Shown: positions 26,095 to 35,457, numbered from the stretch's first letter. The stretch: DNA of 64,000 bases from Streptomyces sp. CC0208 (GCF_003443735.1 NZ_CP031969.1:4836001-4900000); one strand, 5' to 3'. A program made the numbers and translations. Notes: a model not told the origin generated them from the letters alone.

Positions 26095-29000
26095 TTGTCC
26101 GACGTTGACTCCTGTCCGCCTGTCGGAAGACAGAGACGGGCGGCCGTCTTCGCCGCTCTCGTCGCGCTGTTCGTCTCGCTGCTGAGCCTGACCGGGGCGG
26201 GCCCGGCCGCCGCCGAGGACACGGACTGTGCACCGCTCGTGCTCGCGCCCTTCGGCGATCCCGGGGACGCCGTCAACAAGGCGACCGTCCCGGTCGGGGA
26301 GAGCACCTGTTTCTCCCTGGCGGCGTCGGCGGCCGGCCGGTACTTGGTGTCCATCGACCGCGGCAGCGCCGCCTACGCGCAGATGTTCGCCGCGGACGGC
26401 ACCGAAGTCGACTGCTACGACGAGACGTTCTCCGAGAGCGGCCGGTGCGACCTGCCCGCGCCCGGCGACTACACCCTCAAGATCGTCAACAGCGGCCAGT
26501 GGGACCTGACGGACACCGCGTTCACCGTCGTCCCGCTGAGTTCGGCAACCGAGGGCTGTTACGACGACGTCGGCACCGCCTGGTACCCGCCCCTGCCCGT
26601 CCGGACCACCGTGAGCGGTCTGGAGATCGACTGCCAGGCCTTCGAGGGCACACCGGGCGAGCGCGTCCTGCTCAGCCGGGCCACCAAGGTCTACGGCGAG
26701 ATGGTCTCCTGGATCACCGACGCGACCGGCACCCGTATCTGCCCGCGCGTCACCGCCGACGACGAGAGCAGCCTCAGCTGTGTGCTGCCCGGTGAGGGCC
26801 CCTACCGGGTGATCTCCGAGGTGACGTACTCGGAGAAGGGGTTCCCCGCCGAGTACACGGCCGGGGTGCACTCGCTGACCGACCCCGAGGGCTGCCGGAC
26901 CGCGTCCGTGCGCCCCTTCGGAGCGCCGGAGGGCCTGGACTACCAGGACAACCCCTGCTTCACCTTCACCGTCGGCAAGGCCGGACCGTACGTGGTCCAC
27001 GAGGTCGACGACTACTCGGCGAGTGCCGCCCTCGTGTACGACGCGGCCGGGAAGATCGCCTGCGAGGAGACCGACCCCTGCAGGCTGCGGGCCGCGGGCA
27101 CCTACACCGCGATCATCTCTCTCGGCGTCGACCCCGGTGACGACCTGCTCCTCCTCGACCGTGCCTCCGACGCCGGGTGCGTGGCGGCCGGGACCGGCGT
27201 GTTCCAGGGCGAGTTGAGCGTCGTGGGCGAGTACGACTGCCTGGCGCTCGACGTCCCCCAGGGCGCCACGATCGCCGCGCTCACCCCGATCGGCTCCGAC
27301 GGTGTCGACGCCGAGGTGGAGGTCGTCGACGCGAACGGCACCGTCCAGTGCGGCACCACGAAACTGGCCGACGGCACCTGCGTGCTGGCCGGCACGGCTC
27401 CCTTCCGGGCGCTGGTGCACACCGACGCCCTCGGTACGGGCAACTCCACCGGCCCCTACTCGATCGCCTTCCACCGCGTCGACGGGGCGAACGACTGCCC
27501 GGTCCTGCCCGCCGGAAGCTTCGGTGCCGACGGCGCGAAGGCCACCTTCGGCACGGGTGACGGGGTGTTCTCGCAGTGCCTGGGTATTCCGGCCGACGCG
27601 CACACGGGCGCGGAGGTACTCCAGCTGGTCAACACCTCCGGGGGCGTGCCGGCGAGGTTCTCCGTGCTGGACGCCACCGGCAAGCAGGTCTGCGACCGCA
27701 CCGCCACCAGCAACGGCTGGGTGGTGTGCGCGCTGACCCCGGGCGTGGCCCACACCGTGCTGGTCACCGGCCGCGACCTGGCCGCCACCTACACGCTGGC
27801 CCGGCGGGACGTCACCGCGAGCGCCTCCTCGGCGGGCTGCGTGAAGACCGCGGCGGCGAAGGTCGGCGGCCCGTCCGTGACCGGCGTGGCCGGCGAGCCG
27901 GGCACCCTGACCTGCCACCAGGTCACCACCGACGCGGCCGCCGACGCCCTGCACCTCGACGTGCGGGACGCCCTGGGCACCGCCAACCTCGCGGTGTTCG
28001 GCGGTGACGGCGGCTCCGAGTGCTCCTTCCGCAACCGCTCCTGCGCGGTCACCGGGTCCACCACCCACCAGGTCCTCGTGCAGACCCCGGTCACCCTGAA
28101 GGCGGCGCCCGAGTACCACCTGGACGCCCTGCGCGTCGCGACGGCGGACGGACCGGCGCCGGAGTGCACCCGGGTGCCCTCGGTGTCGTACGGCTACGGG
28201 CCCGTCACCGGCACGCTGGACGAGCAGCACAGCGCGGTGTGCGCGGTGCTGCCCACGGCAGGGTTCGACCGCTTCGACATGGCGATCACGGACACCACCG
28301 GGGCGACCACCACGGCGGTGCCGGCGCTCTACAACAAGTCCTGGAACAACGGCTGTTCGCTGTACATCCCGTCCGGCTGGCAGTGCGCGGCGGGCGGCTC
28401 CTCCTCGGGCGCCAGCCCTAGCGTCCTCGTGCTCGGCCTGCCGGAGAAGGCGTCCAGCACCTCCTACAGCGCCAAGCTGACCTGCACGTCCACACTGTGC
28501 GGGCCGGACAGGGTGAGCGTCGCGGCGGTCGGTCCCGCCACCGGCGTCACCGGCACCAAGGTGAAGCTCACGGTGACCGGTACCGCACTGCCCCTGAACG
28601 CGACCGTACGGCTCAGTCAGAGCGGCAAGACCTTGACCGCGACGACGGACTCGGTATCCGCCGACAACCGGACCCTGACCGCGACCCTCGATCTGACGGG
28701 GGCGGCGGCCGGCACCTGGAACGTCAGCGTGTACGCGGGCTGCTGCGAGTTCCAGAAGGGCACCTTCACCGTCACCGAGCCCCAGCTCACCAGCACGGTC
28801 GCTCCGAAGATCACCGGGACCGCCAAGACCGGCGCCAAGGTGACGGCCGAGCCGGGCAGTTGGTCGGCGGCGCCGACGTCGTACACGTACCAGTGGAAGG
28901 CGGACGGCACGGCGATCAGCGGGGCCACCGCGAAGACGTACACCGTTACCGCCGCGGTCGTCGGCAAGAAGCTCACCGTGACGGTCACCGCCGTCAGGAG

Positions 29001-29328
29001 TGGCTGGAAGAGCGGTACGTCGACCTCGGGTGCGGTGACCGTGGCCAAGGGCGACGCGCCCAAGGCGACCACGCTGCCGGTGATCAGCGGCACCGCGAAG
29101 GTGGGGAAGACGCTGAAGACGACCAACGGCACGTGGAGTCCGGCGGCGACCTCGTACGCCTACCAGTGGTACGCGAACGGCACGGCTGTCAGCGGTGCCA
29201 CCAAGTCGTCGCTGGTGCTCAAGTCCGCCCAGAAGGGCAAGAAGATCACCGTGAAGGTGGTCGCGCGCCGCACCGGGCACAAGGACGGGTCGGCGGTGAG
29301 CAAGCCGACGAAGGCCGTCGTCAGGTGA
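26095..29328 (+). CDS. Large secreted multidomain protein with C-terminal Ig-like repeats
   Basis: 1077 residues from a TTG start; AGGGGGGA five bases upstream supports it. Signal peptide RRAAVFAALVALFVSLLSLTGAGPAAA. The body (about 40-870) has many repeats of roughly 100 residues, each with paired cysteines and phrases like DC..L and Y(T/S)L(A/K), resembling pre-peptidase C-terminal-type beta sandwiches. The last ~180 residues are two copies of an Ig-like module (ITGTAKTGAKVTAEPGSWS and ISGTAKVGKTLKTTNGTWS). No catalytic motif or sortase signal was seen. It is probably a surface or matrix adhesin-like protein; function unknown. Confidence 0.78.
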   Translation: MSDVDSCPPVGRQRRAAVFAALVALFVSLLSLTGAGPAAAEDTDCAPLVLAPFGDPGDAVNKATVPVGESTCFSLAASAAGRYLVSIDRGSAAYAQMFAADGTEVDCYDETFSESGRCDLPAPGDYTLKIVNSGQWDLTDTAFTVVPLSSATEGCYDDVGTAWYPPLPVRTTVSGLEIDCQAFEGTPGERVLLSRATKVYGEMVSWITDATGTRICPRVTADDESSLSCVLPGEGPYRVISEVTYSEKGFPAEYTAGVHSLTDPEGCRTASVRPFGAPEGLDYQDNPCFTFTVGKAGPYVVHEVDDYSASAALVYDAAGKIACEETDPCRLRAAGTYTAIISLGVDPGDDLLLLDRASDAGCVAAGTGVFQGELSVVGEYDCLALDVPQGATIAALTPIGSDGVDAEVEVVDANGTVQCGTTKLADGTCVLAGTAPFRALVHTDALGTGNSTGPYSIAFHRVDGANDCPVLPAGSFGADGAKATFGTGDGVFSQCLGIPADAHTGAEVLQLVNTSGGVPARFSVLDATGKQVCDRTATSNGWVVCALTPGVAHTVLVTGRDLAATYTLARRDVTASASSAGCVKTAAAKVGGPSVTGVAGEPGTLTCHQVTTDAAADALHLDVRDALGTANLAVFGGDGGSECSFRNRSCAVTGSTTHQVLVQTPVTLKAAPEYHLDALRVATADGPAPECTRVPSVSYGYGPVTGTLDEQHSAVCAVLPTAGFDRFDMAITDTTGATTTAVPALYNKSWNNGCSLYIPSGWQCAAGGSSSGASPSVLVLGLPEKASSTSYSAKLTCTSTLCGPDRVSVAAVGPATGVTGTKVKLTVTGTALPLNATVRLSQSGKTLTATTDSVSADNRTLTATLDLTGAAAGTWNVSVYAGCCEFQKGTFTVTEPQLTSTVAPKITGTAKTGAKVTAEPGSWSAAPTSYTYQWKADGTAISGATAKTYTVTAAVVGKKLTVTVTAVRSGWKSGTSTSGAVTVAKGDAPKATTLPVISGTAKVGKTLKTTNGTWSPAATSYAYQWYANGTAVSGATKSSLVLKSAQKGKKITVKVVARRTGHKDGSAVSKPTKAVVR

Positions 29329-29340
29329 GCTGAGGTGTCG

Positions 29341-29368
29341 AAGGGGCGGCCTCCGCGGCCGCCCCTTT
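29341..29368 (+). terminator. Terminator after the secreted repeat protein
   Basis: An 11-bp stem AAGGGGCGGCC/GGCCGCCCCTT (29341-29351 with 29357-29367) with a 5-base loop and TTT, 12 bp beyond the stop codon; it also faces the convergent oxidoreductase gene. Confidence 0.82.
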
Positions 29369-29409
29369 GCCGTGCAGGCCACCGATCGTTCAACCCCCGA
29401 TTGCGCGCG

Positions 29410-30387
29410 TCAGGGCTCCAGTACCACCTTCCCGGTCGTGCCGCGGGTCTCCAGCGCCCGGTGCGCGGCGGCCGCCTCGGCGAGCGGGAAGCGCTGTACG
29501 GCGGGGGTGAGACGGCCCGCGGCGGCTTCGGCGAGGGCACGCAGTTCGAGGGTGCGGACGGGGTCGGGGCCCGCCTTCTGGAGCATCACGGGGCCGAGGA
29601 CCTGCTCGGAGACGCCCTCGACGAGGTACGGCTGCCCGTCGTGGATGCCCTCGCCGGACCAGCCGAAGACGATGTGCCGGCCTCCGTCACCGAGCAGGGC
29701 CACGGACTCGCGCGCGATGTCCCCGCCCACGCCGTCGAAGACGACGGTGGCGGTGCGGCCGCCGAGGAAGGCACGGACCTTGTCCGGCCACGAGGGGTCT
29801 TGGTAATCGACGGCGAGGTCGGCGCCGTTGCCCTCAACCCGTGCCGTTTTCGACGGTCCGCCCGCGAGGCCGATCACCGTCGCCCCGGCGTTCTTCGCGT
29901 ACTGCACGAGCAGCGTGCCGATGCCTCCGGCGGCCGCCGGGATCACGGCCACCGAGTCGCGGCCGAGCTCGGCGAACTGGACGATCCCCATGACCGTACG
30001 GCCCGTGCCGATCATGGCGACGGCCTGGGCGAAGTCCAGGTTCGCGGGGATCTCGTGGACGCGGTCGACGTCGGTGACGGCGAGTTCGGCGTAGCCGCCG
30101 GGCGCGAACCCGAGGTGGGCGGTCACGCGCTTGCCGAGCCACAGTCCGGCGACGCCCTCGCCGAGGGACTCGACCGTGCCGGCGACCTCACGGCCGGGGA
30201 TGGTGGGAAGCGCGGCCGGCCGGGGTGCCGGCCCCTGGTGACCCTCGCGCAGGGCGGTGTCCAGGAGGTGGACCCCGGCCGCCCGTACGGCGATACGGAC
30301 CTGGCCGGGGCCCGGTACCGGAACCTCGGTCTGTTCGTAGGTGAGGTTCTCGGCGGGGCCGAAGGTGTGCAGGCGGACGGCGTGCAT
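29410..30387 (-). CDS. Zinc-binding dehydrogenase family quinone oxidoreductase
   Basis: 325 residues from ATG 30387 (MHAVRLHTFGPAENL), preceded by AAGGAGG. GroES-like N-terminal domain (VRAAGVHLLDTALREG, GREVAGTVESLGEGV) and Rossmann cofactor domain with AAAGGIGTLLVQYAKNAGATVIG match the NADPH:quinone oxidoreductase branch of the MDR superfamily; the structural zinc cysteines are absent, as usual in this branch. Its promoter carries a complete SoxR box, so expression should respond to redox-active compounds such as endogenous quinone antibiotics. I recall that a homologue from this region belongs to the S. coelicolor SoxR regulon. Confidence 0.9.
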   Translation of the reverse strand: MHAVRLHTFGPAENLTYEQTEVPVPGPGQVRIAVRAAGVHLLDTALREGHQGPAPRPAALPTIPGREVAGTVESLGEGVAGLWLGKRVTAHLGFAPGGYAELAVTDVDRVHEIPANLDFAQAVAMIGTGRTVMGIVQFAELGRDSVAVIPAAAGGIGTLLVQYAKNAGATVIGLAGGPSKTARVEGNGADLAVDYQDPSWPDKVRAFLGGRTATVVFDGVGGDIARESVALLGDGGRHIVFGWSGEGIHDGQPYLVEGVSEQVLGPVMLQKAGPDPVRTLELRALAEAAAGRLTPAVQRFPLAEAAAAHRALETRGTTGKVVLEP

Positions 30388-30439
30388 GGGCGGAACCCTC
30401 CTTGGCAGGTGTGCACCGGTGTGCACCCGGTGCGCACTC

Positions 30440-30470
30440 ACTCTCCGACCTCAAGCATGCTTGAGGTCAA
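30440..30470 (-). promoter_or_regulatory. SoxR-dependent promoter (SoxR box in a 19-bp spacer)
   Basis: CCTCAAGCATGCTTGAGG (30449-30466) is a perfect palindrome matching the SoxR operator. On the minus strand it lies between TTGACC (30465-30470) and GAGAGT (30440-30445), separated by exactly 19 bp, the overlong spacer typical of MerR/SoxR-activated promoters. It drives the oxidoreductase that starts at 30387 and overlaps the last codons of the preceding FAD enzyme gene. Confidence 0.9.
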
Positions 30471-31611
30471 GGGCGTTCCGGCCCAGCGCCAGCGACACGG
30501 CGGTGAGCGCACTGTTGAAGGAGACCTCGGAGAGCACGCCGGGCGCCGCGACCTGGTCGCCCGCGAGATAGACGCCGTCGCCCCGGTCGATGCCGGGCCG
30601 GTCGCGCCAGCTGGTGCCGGGCAGATCGACGGCTCCCGTACGGCCGTTCGCGACGGACTCGCGCCGCCAGGTGACGCGCTCGCGCCAGCCGTCGAAGGCG
30701 AGGTCGAGGAGCTGTTCCGCGCGCGCGACGCCGTCGGCCCTGGTCTCGTGCGGGGCGATCGGGATCTGCCCCTGGAGGAGCTGTTCACCCGCGGGGGCCA
30801 GGGTGCGGTCCTGCGCGGTGAACCGTTCGATCCAGCCGGGGGAGTCGAGGTCGGAGACGGCGAAGGCGTCGCCGCGCCGGGTGCGCAGGGCGAGGTCGAG
30901 AAGGGTCGTACGGCCGCTCGGCCAGGTCAGCGAGTCGTCGCGGAGGAGTCGGCGGGCCGCGTCCAGGGAGGTGGCGACGACGACGGGGGTGTCGGTGGGC
31001 AGGGCGTCGACGCGGGACAGGGTCTCCATCCGGACGCCCAGGTTCCAGGCGCGGGCGGCCATCCGGTCGACGACGCCGGCCCAGCCGCCGCGCGGGTAGT
31101 GCGCCTCGGGCGGCAGCTTGGTGGCACGCCGGAGCCGTTCCTGCACGAACGCGGCGGACAGCGCGCCCGGGTCGTGGTGGAAGAGGGCGACGGCCGAGTA
31201 GTGGGCGGCGGCGCGGGCACCCTCCTCGCCGGCCTGCCCGGCGGCCCAGGACATGAAGTCGACGTCGACGGGGGCCTGTTGGGCGCTGCGGCGCAGCAGC
31301 TTGAGCATCGCGAAGGGCGGGGTGCGGCGCAGGGCACCCTTGTGCCGCAGCCGCAGCCGGGCCGCCTCCAGGGGCGGGAGCGGGGCGAGCGGTCCGATGA
31401 GGTCGCGCTGCTGGAGCCAGGACCAGTGCGGGCCGCCGCTGTAGAGGGCGTGCGGGCCGTCGTTCGTGCGGTACGGCCCTTCGGCGGTCCTGGCCCGGCC
31501 GCCGAGCGTGTGATGGGCCTCGTGCACGGTGACCTTGGCGCCCGCCTCGGCGGCCGTGATCGCCGCGGTCAGCCCGGCGAGGCCGCCGCCGATGACGGTG
31601 ATGCGGTGCAT
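30451..31611 (-). CDS. NAD(P)/FAD-dependent oxidoreductase (phytoene dehydrogenase-like)
   Basis: 386 residues from ATG 31611. Dinucleotide-binding motif RITVIGGGLAGLTAAITAAEAGAKVTVHEA at residues 2-32, followed by LGGRARTAEGPYRTNDGPHALYSGG as in the amine-oxidase/phytoene-desaturase group. The C-terminal FAD contact GDGVYLAGDQVAAPGVLSEVSFNSA closes the fold. Its stop lies within the SoxR box of the downstream gene. The reaction is unknown; members oxidise isoprenoids, amines or act as sterol/carotenoid desaturases. Confidence 0.85.
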   Translation of the reverse strand: MHRITVIGGGLAGLTAAITAAEAGAKVTVHEAHHTLGGRARTAEGPYRTNDGPHALYSGGPHWSWLQQRDLIGPLAPLPPLEAARLRLRHKGALRRTPPFAMLKLLRRSAQQAPVDVDFMSWAAGQAGEEGARAAAHYSAVALFHHDPGALSAAFVQERLRRATKLPPEAHYPRGGWAGVVDRMAARAWNLGVRMETLSRVDALPTDTPVVVATSLDAARRLLRDDSLTWPSGRTTLLDLALRTRRGDAFAVSDLDSPGWIERFTAQDRTLAPAGEQLLQGQIPIAPHETRADGVARAEQLLDLAFDGWRERVTWRRESVANGRTGAVDLPGTSWRDRPGIDRGDGVYLAGDQVAAPGVLSEVSFNSALTAVSLALGRNALDLKHA

Positions 31612-31757
31612 GGCTGGGGATCTCCCTCTGCTCGGGTTCGCGTCTTCTTTTCGTGGTCGTCCTCGCCGGTATGACTGATTGAGGGCACCGGAATGTGACA
31701 TGGAGGCTGTTCGAGCAGGTCAGGGGGATTGTCAGTGGTGGGGTGCAGGATGGGGTC

Positions 31758-32444
31758 ATGGTGAGGCGAGCGACGGGTGCGAGCAGTGCGAGCAGGGTGA
31801 AGGGGGCGCGGCGGCCCGAGGTGCGGTTGCCGCCGCTGGAGCCGCATGGGGGAGGGGAGCTGGAGCCGGACGGGGACTATGACGGGCTGGAGTTCCTGGA
31901 GGCGGACTTCGCGGGGCAGGACGGGGCGGGGGCCCGCTTCATGGACTGCGCGCTGAGAGGCTGCGCGCTGGACGAGACCCGGCTCCACCACGCCCGTTTC
32001 CTCGACTCGGTCCTCACCGGCATACGGGGCGTGGGCACCGACCTCGCGGAGTCGACCCTGCGGGACGTCGAACTGATCGACGCCCGCCTCGGCGGAGTGC
32101 AGTTGCACGGGGCGGCGCTGGAGCGGGTCGTGATCCGGGGCGGCAAGATCGACTATCTGAATCTGCGCACGGCGGTCCTGAAGGACGTCGTCTTCGAGAG
32201 CTGCGTCCTGGTGGAACCGGACTTCGGCGGCGCCCGCCTGGAGCGCGTGGAGTTCGTGGACTGCGCTCTGAAGGGCGTGGACCTCACGGCGGCCACCCTC
32301 AAGGACGTCGACCTGCGCGGCGCCGCGTCACTGGAGATCGCCCGGGGTGTCGACCGCCTCGCGGGAGCGGTGATCAGCCCGTCCCAGCTGCTGGATCTGG
32401 CGCCGGTGCTGGCGGCGGAGGTGGGGATCCGGGTGGAGGGCTGA
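31758..32444 (+). CDS. Pentapeptide-repeat protein
   Basis: 228 residues from ATG 31758. Between about residues 40 and 195 the chain follows the A(D/N)LXX rhythm of a right-handed quadrilateral beta-helix (EFLEADFAGQDGAGARFMDC, LRGCALDETRLHHARFLDSV, VDLTAATLKDVDLRGA). The N-terminus is short and basic. Such proteins may shield DNA gyrase or simply be structural; nothing here indicates which. Divergent from the FAD enzyme gene with 146 bp between. Confidence 0.82.
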   Translation: MVRRATGASSASRVKGARRPEVRLPPLEPHGGGELEPDGDYDGLEFLEADFAGQDGAGARFMDCALRGCALDETRLHHARFLDSVLTGIRGVGTDLAESTLRDVELIDARLGGVQLHGAALERVVIRGGKIDYLNLRTAVLKDVVFESCVLVEPDFGGARLERVEFVDCALKGVDLTAATLKDVDLRGAASLEIARGVDRLAGAVISPSQLLDLAPVLAAEVGIRVEG

Positions 32445-32472
32445 CAGCGGCGCGAGACCGGCCAGCCATGGC

Positions 32473-32973
32473 TCATCCCACCCTCGGGAACCGTGCCTGG
32501 AGCGTCCAGATCGCCGGGTTCTCGCCCAGGTCCTCGTGCAGGTCGACCAGATCGGCGATCAGGTCGTGCAGGAAGTCACGGGCCTCGCGGCGCAGGTCCG
32601 CGTGGGAGAAGGTGAGTGGGGGTTCCTCCACCGGCATCCAGTCGGCCTCGATGTCCACCCAGCCGAAGCGGCGCTCGAAAAGCATGCGGTCGGTGGACTC
32701 GGTGAAGTCGAGTTCGGCGTACTGGGGGCGGGAGGCCCGGGAGCCCGCCGGGTCGCGGTCCAGGCGTTCCACGATGTCGCACAGCGCCCACGCGAAGTCG
32801 AGCACCGGCACCCATCCCCAGGCTGTGGACAGTTCCCGGTCCTCTTTGGTGTCCGCGAGATACACGTCTCCGCAGAACAGGTCGTACCGCAGCGCGTGGA
32901 CGTCCGCGCGGCGGTAGTCGGTCTGCGGGGGGTCCGGGAAACGGTTGGAGAGGGCGTAGCCGATGTCGAGCAC
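32473..32973 (-). CDS. Conserved hypothetical protein
   Basis: 166 residues from a GTG start; no better in-frame start is available because a stop lies just upstream. The protein is acidic with many Trp and Asp (WGWVPVLDFAWALCDIVERLDRD, FGWVDIEADWMPVEEPPLTF) and no signal peptide or membrane helix. I do not recognise a family with a known role. Codon use is typical for the genome. Divergent from the M1-type metallopeptidase gene 41 bp away, convergent with the pentapeptide gene. Confidence 0.7.
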   Translation of the reverse strand: MLDIGYALSNRFPDPPQTDYRRADVHALRYDLFCGDVYLADTKEDRELSTAWGWVPVLDFAWALCDIVERLDRDPAGSRASRPQYAELDFTESTDRMLFERRFGWVDIEADWMPVEEPPLTFSHADLRREARDFLHDLIADLVDLHEDLGENPAIWTLQARFPRVG

Positions 32974-33013
32974 GTAGGCGATGGTGTCACGCGGCCCTCA
33001 TAGGATCACTGGC

Positions 33014-34429
33014 GTGTCCCGATCCGCGCCGCTCGTCCCCGTCGCCCTGCGTGTCCCCGCCGCCCTGCTCCTCGCGGGAACCCTCGCCCTCACCGCATGC
33101 GACGGCGGAGTGCACGGCACCCCCGGCGGCTCCGGCCTGCGCGACCCGTACTTCCCGAAGCTGGGCAACGGCGGCTACGACGTCACCCACTACGCCCTGG
33201 ACCTCGCCTACGACCCGGACACCGCGAAGCTCTCCGGCACCGCGACCCTCACCGCCCGCGCCACCCAGGACCTGACCGCCTTCGACCTGGACCTCGACGG
33301 CCTGGACGTCGAGAAGGTCACCGTCGGCGGCGACCCGGCCCGCTGGAACCGCACCGGCCAGGAGCTGACCGTCCGCCCGCACGACGACCTCGACGAGGGC
33401 CGCGCCTTCCGTGTGACCGTCACCTACTCCGGCACCCCGAAGACGATCACCGACCCGGACGGCTCCGAGGAGGGCTGGCTGCCCACCGAGGACGGCGCGG
33501 TGGCCCTAGGCGAACCGACCGGCTCGATGGCCTGGTTCCCCGGCAACCACCACCCCTCGGACAAGGCGTCCTACGACCTCACGATCACCGTGCCCCAGGG
33601 CCTCCAGGCCGTCTCCAACGGCGAGTTGACGGCGAGCAGGACCGCCGGCGGCCGTACGACGTCCCGCTGGCACACCGCCGAACCGATGGCGAGCTACCTC
33701 GCCACCCTCGCGATCGGCGACTACGACATCCACAGCTCCGCCCTCCCCGACGGCCTGCCCGTGTACGTCGCGGTCGATCCGGGGGAGGCGGCCGCGAGCC
33801 GGAAGGTCCTGGCGCAGATCCCCACCGTGATGACGTGGGCGCAGCACATCTTCGGCCCGTACCCCTTCTCCTCCACCGGCGCCATCGTCGACCGCGAGGG
33901 GGACGCCGAGTACGCCCTGGAGACGCAGAACCGCCCCTTCTTCCCCGGCGCCCCCGACACCGAGACCCTCGTCCACGAACTCGCCCACCAGTGGTACGGC
34001 GACTCGGTCACGCCGAAGACCTGGCGGGACATGTGGCTCAACGAGGGCTTCGCGACCTACGCCGAGTGGCTGTGGGCGGAGGACCACGGCGGCGACAGCG
34101 CCCAGAAGACCTTCGACGAGCTGTACGCGCACGGCGAGGACGTGTACGACGACCTCTGGTCCTTCCCGCCCGGAAAGCCGTCCACCGCCGCGCACCTCTC
34201 CGACAGCCCCGTCTACCAGCGCGGCGCTATGGTCCTCCACAAGATCCGGCAGCGGCTCGGCGACACCGCCTTCAAGGCCCTCCTCCGCGACTGGCCCACC
34301 ACCCACCGCCACGGCAACGCGGACACCGAGGACTTCACGACGTACGTCGAAGACCTCGCCCCCGACAAGGACTTCGGCCCGATCTGGGAGGAGTGGCTGT
34401 ACGGGGAGGGGAAGCCGGAGCGGGCCTGA
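33014..34429 (+). CDS. M1-family zinc metallopeptidase, lipoprotein
   Basis: 471 residues from GTG 33014. The signal peptide ends in the lipobox LTAC (Cys at about 29), so the enzyme is anchored outside the membrane. N-terminal beta saddle (HYALDLAYDPDTAKLSGTATL), exopeptidase motif present as YALETQNRP rather than GAMEN, and the zinc site HELAHQW followed 18 residues later by the Glu of NEGFATYAEW. It is shorter than full aminopeptidase N because the C-terminal arm is missing, as in other Streptomyces M1 lipoproteins. Likely trims extracellular peptides. Confidence 0.92.
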   Translation: MSRSAPLVPVALRVPAALLLAGTLALTACDGGVHGTPGGSGLRDPYFPKLGNGGYDVTHYALDLAYDPDTAKLSGTATLTARATQDLTAFDLDLDGLDVEKVTVGGDPARWNRTGQELTVRPHDDLDEGRAFRVTVTYSGTPKTITDPDGSEEGWLPTEDGAVALGEPTGSMAWFPGNHHPSDKASYDLTITVPQGLQAVSNGELTASRTAGGRTTSRWHTAEPMASYLATLAIGDYDIHSSALPDGLPVYVAVDPGEAAASRKVLAQIPTVMTWAQHIFGPYPFSSTGAIVDREGDAEYALETQNRPFFPGAPDTETLVHELAHQWYGDSVTPKTWRDMWLNEGFATYAEWLWAEDHGGDSAQKTFDELYAHGEDVYDDLWSFPPGKPSTAAHLSDSPVYQRGAMVLHKIRQRLGDTAFKALLRDWPTTHRHGNADTEDFTTYVEDLAPDKDFGPIWEEWLYGEGKPERA

Positions 34430-34439
34430 GGAACGTCGG

Positions 34440-34964
34440 TCAGTCCCGCTCGTCCAGCGGCTTGCGCAACACCGCGCAGGGGCGGCCGTGTTGGCGGTCC
34501 GTCCGGTGGTCGACGACCTCGTAGCCGAGGGCGGTCCAGAAGGCGAGGGCGCGGGCGTTGCCGTCGAGCACGGCGAGGCGTACGGCGGTGCGGTCCTCGG
34601 CGCGGAAGCGGTCCTCGACGAGCCGCGCGAGGCGCTGCCCTTGGCCCTGCCGGTGCACGCCCGCGTCGATCATCAGCAGCCCGATCCACGGGTCCGGGTC
34701 GGCCGGGTCGGGGTGGTGGGCGAGGGTGATCGCGATTCCGACCAGCCGGCCCTCGCTGCGCGCCAGCAGCACCTCCGCGTCCGGATGCGCGAGCTCCTCG
34801 GCCAGCGCGGCCGCCACCTGCTCCGGCCGGATGTCGTCCGGGTCCGGGAAGTCACCGCTGAGCGCGAAGAACTCGTGGTTGGCGGCGTACAGGGCGGTGA
34901 GCTCGGTCAGGAGGGGGGCCGGGATGTCGTGGTCGGGGGTGAGGAGGAGGGGGGTGAGGAGCAT
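34440..34964 (-). CDS. GNAT-family N-acetyltransferase
   Basis: 174 residues starting MLLTPLLLTPDHD. Acetyl-CoA motif A: LLMIDAGVHRQGQGQRLARLV with the QGQGQ loop, and motif B VRLAVLDGNARALAFWTALGYEVVDHRTD, which is the standard C-terminal arrangement. N-terminal substrate helices include LYAANHEFFALSGDFPDPDD. Convergent with the metallopeptidase gene. Substrate unknown. Confidence 0.85.
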   Translation of the reverse strand: MLLTPLLLTPDHDIPAPLLTELTALYAANHEFFALSGDFPDPDDIRPEQVAAALAEELAHPDAEVLLARSEGRLVGIAITLAHHPDPADPDPWIGLLMIDAGVHRQGQGQRLARLVEDRFRAEDRTAVRLAVLDGNARALAFWTALGYEVVDHRTDRQHGRPCAVLRKPLDERD

Positions 34965-35011
34965 GCCGGGCAGAGTAGTTGAGGCTCTGCGGCACCGACG
35001 GTGATGTCCGG

Positions 35012-35457
35012 CTAGTCCTTGTAGCGGGTGGCATAGCGGGGGCCGTCGGGGGTGGCGTGGATGTCGGTGAGGACGGCGCCGGTGGCGGTGCGCGGGTCGA
35101 AGATCGCGTAGATGGGAACGCCGATCAGGGGATAGTCGCGCATCTTGCCGACCCAGTCGTTGTCGGGGTTGGAGCGGGAGACGACCTCGATGGCGGCAGC
35201 GAGGGCGAGGGGATCAAAGGAGCCTTGGGTGTCCATGTCCGCCATGGCGATCATCATCACGTCGGGACGGCGCAGGATGCCTTCCGGCTCGTCCTCCACG
35301 TCGGGCTCGCCCGAGTGGGCCACGATCTCCTTCGGGAGCTGCTGGGCGATCCCAGATCGTGTACGAGGCCGTCCTTCGTGATCTCGAACTTGCCCGGCAA
35401 CGTGTCCTCAACGGATTGCAGGAGGCTTCGTACGGCCAGGTACTGGTGGGAGTTCAT
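35012..35457 (-). pseudogene. Decayed Uma2-family (DUF820) gene
   Basis: An ATG at 35457 overlaps the stop of the upstream gene (ATGA) and opens the Uma2-like start YLAVRSLLQSVEDTLPGKF...KDGLVHD. After about residue 36 the homology jumps frame to LPKEIVAHSGEPDVEDEPEGI...PDVMMIAMADMD...IEVVSRSNPDNDWVGKMRDYPLIGVPIYAIFDPR, with the segment between strands missing. The chain stops early at RYATRYKD where relatives continue for about 25 residues. One frameshift, an internal deletion and a C-terminal truncation make it a pseudogene of a PD-(D/E)XK-fold protein. Confidence 0.72.

Noticed and set aside
25903..29382. A 1159-codon open frame on the minus strand
   Set aside because: It is antisense to the 1077-residue secreted protein and the FAD enzyme end, is Arg/Gly/Ala-rich without any domain, and reflects the lack of stop codons in high-GC DNA.
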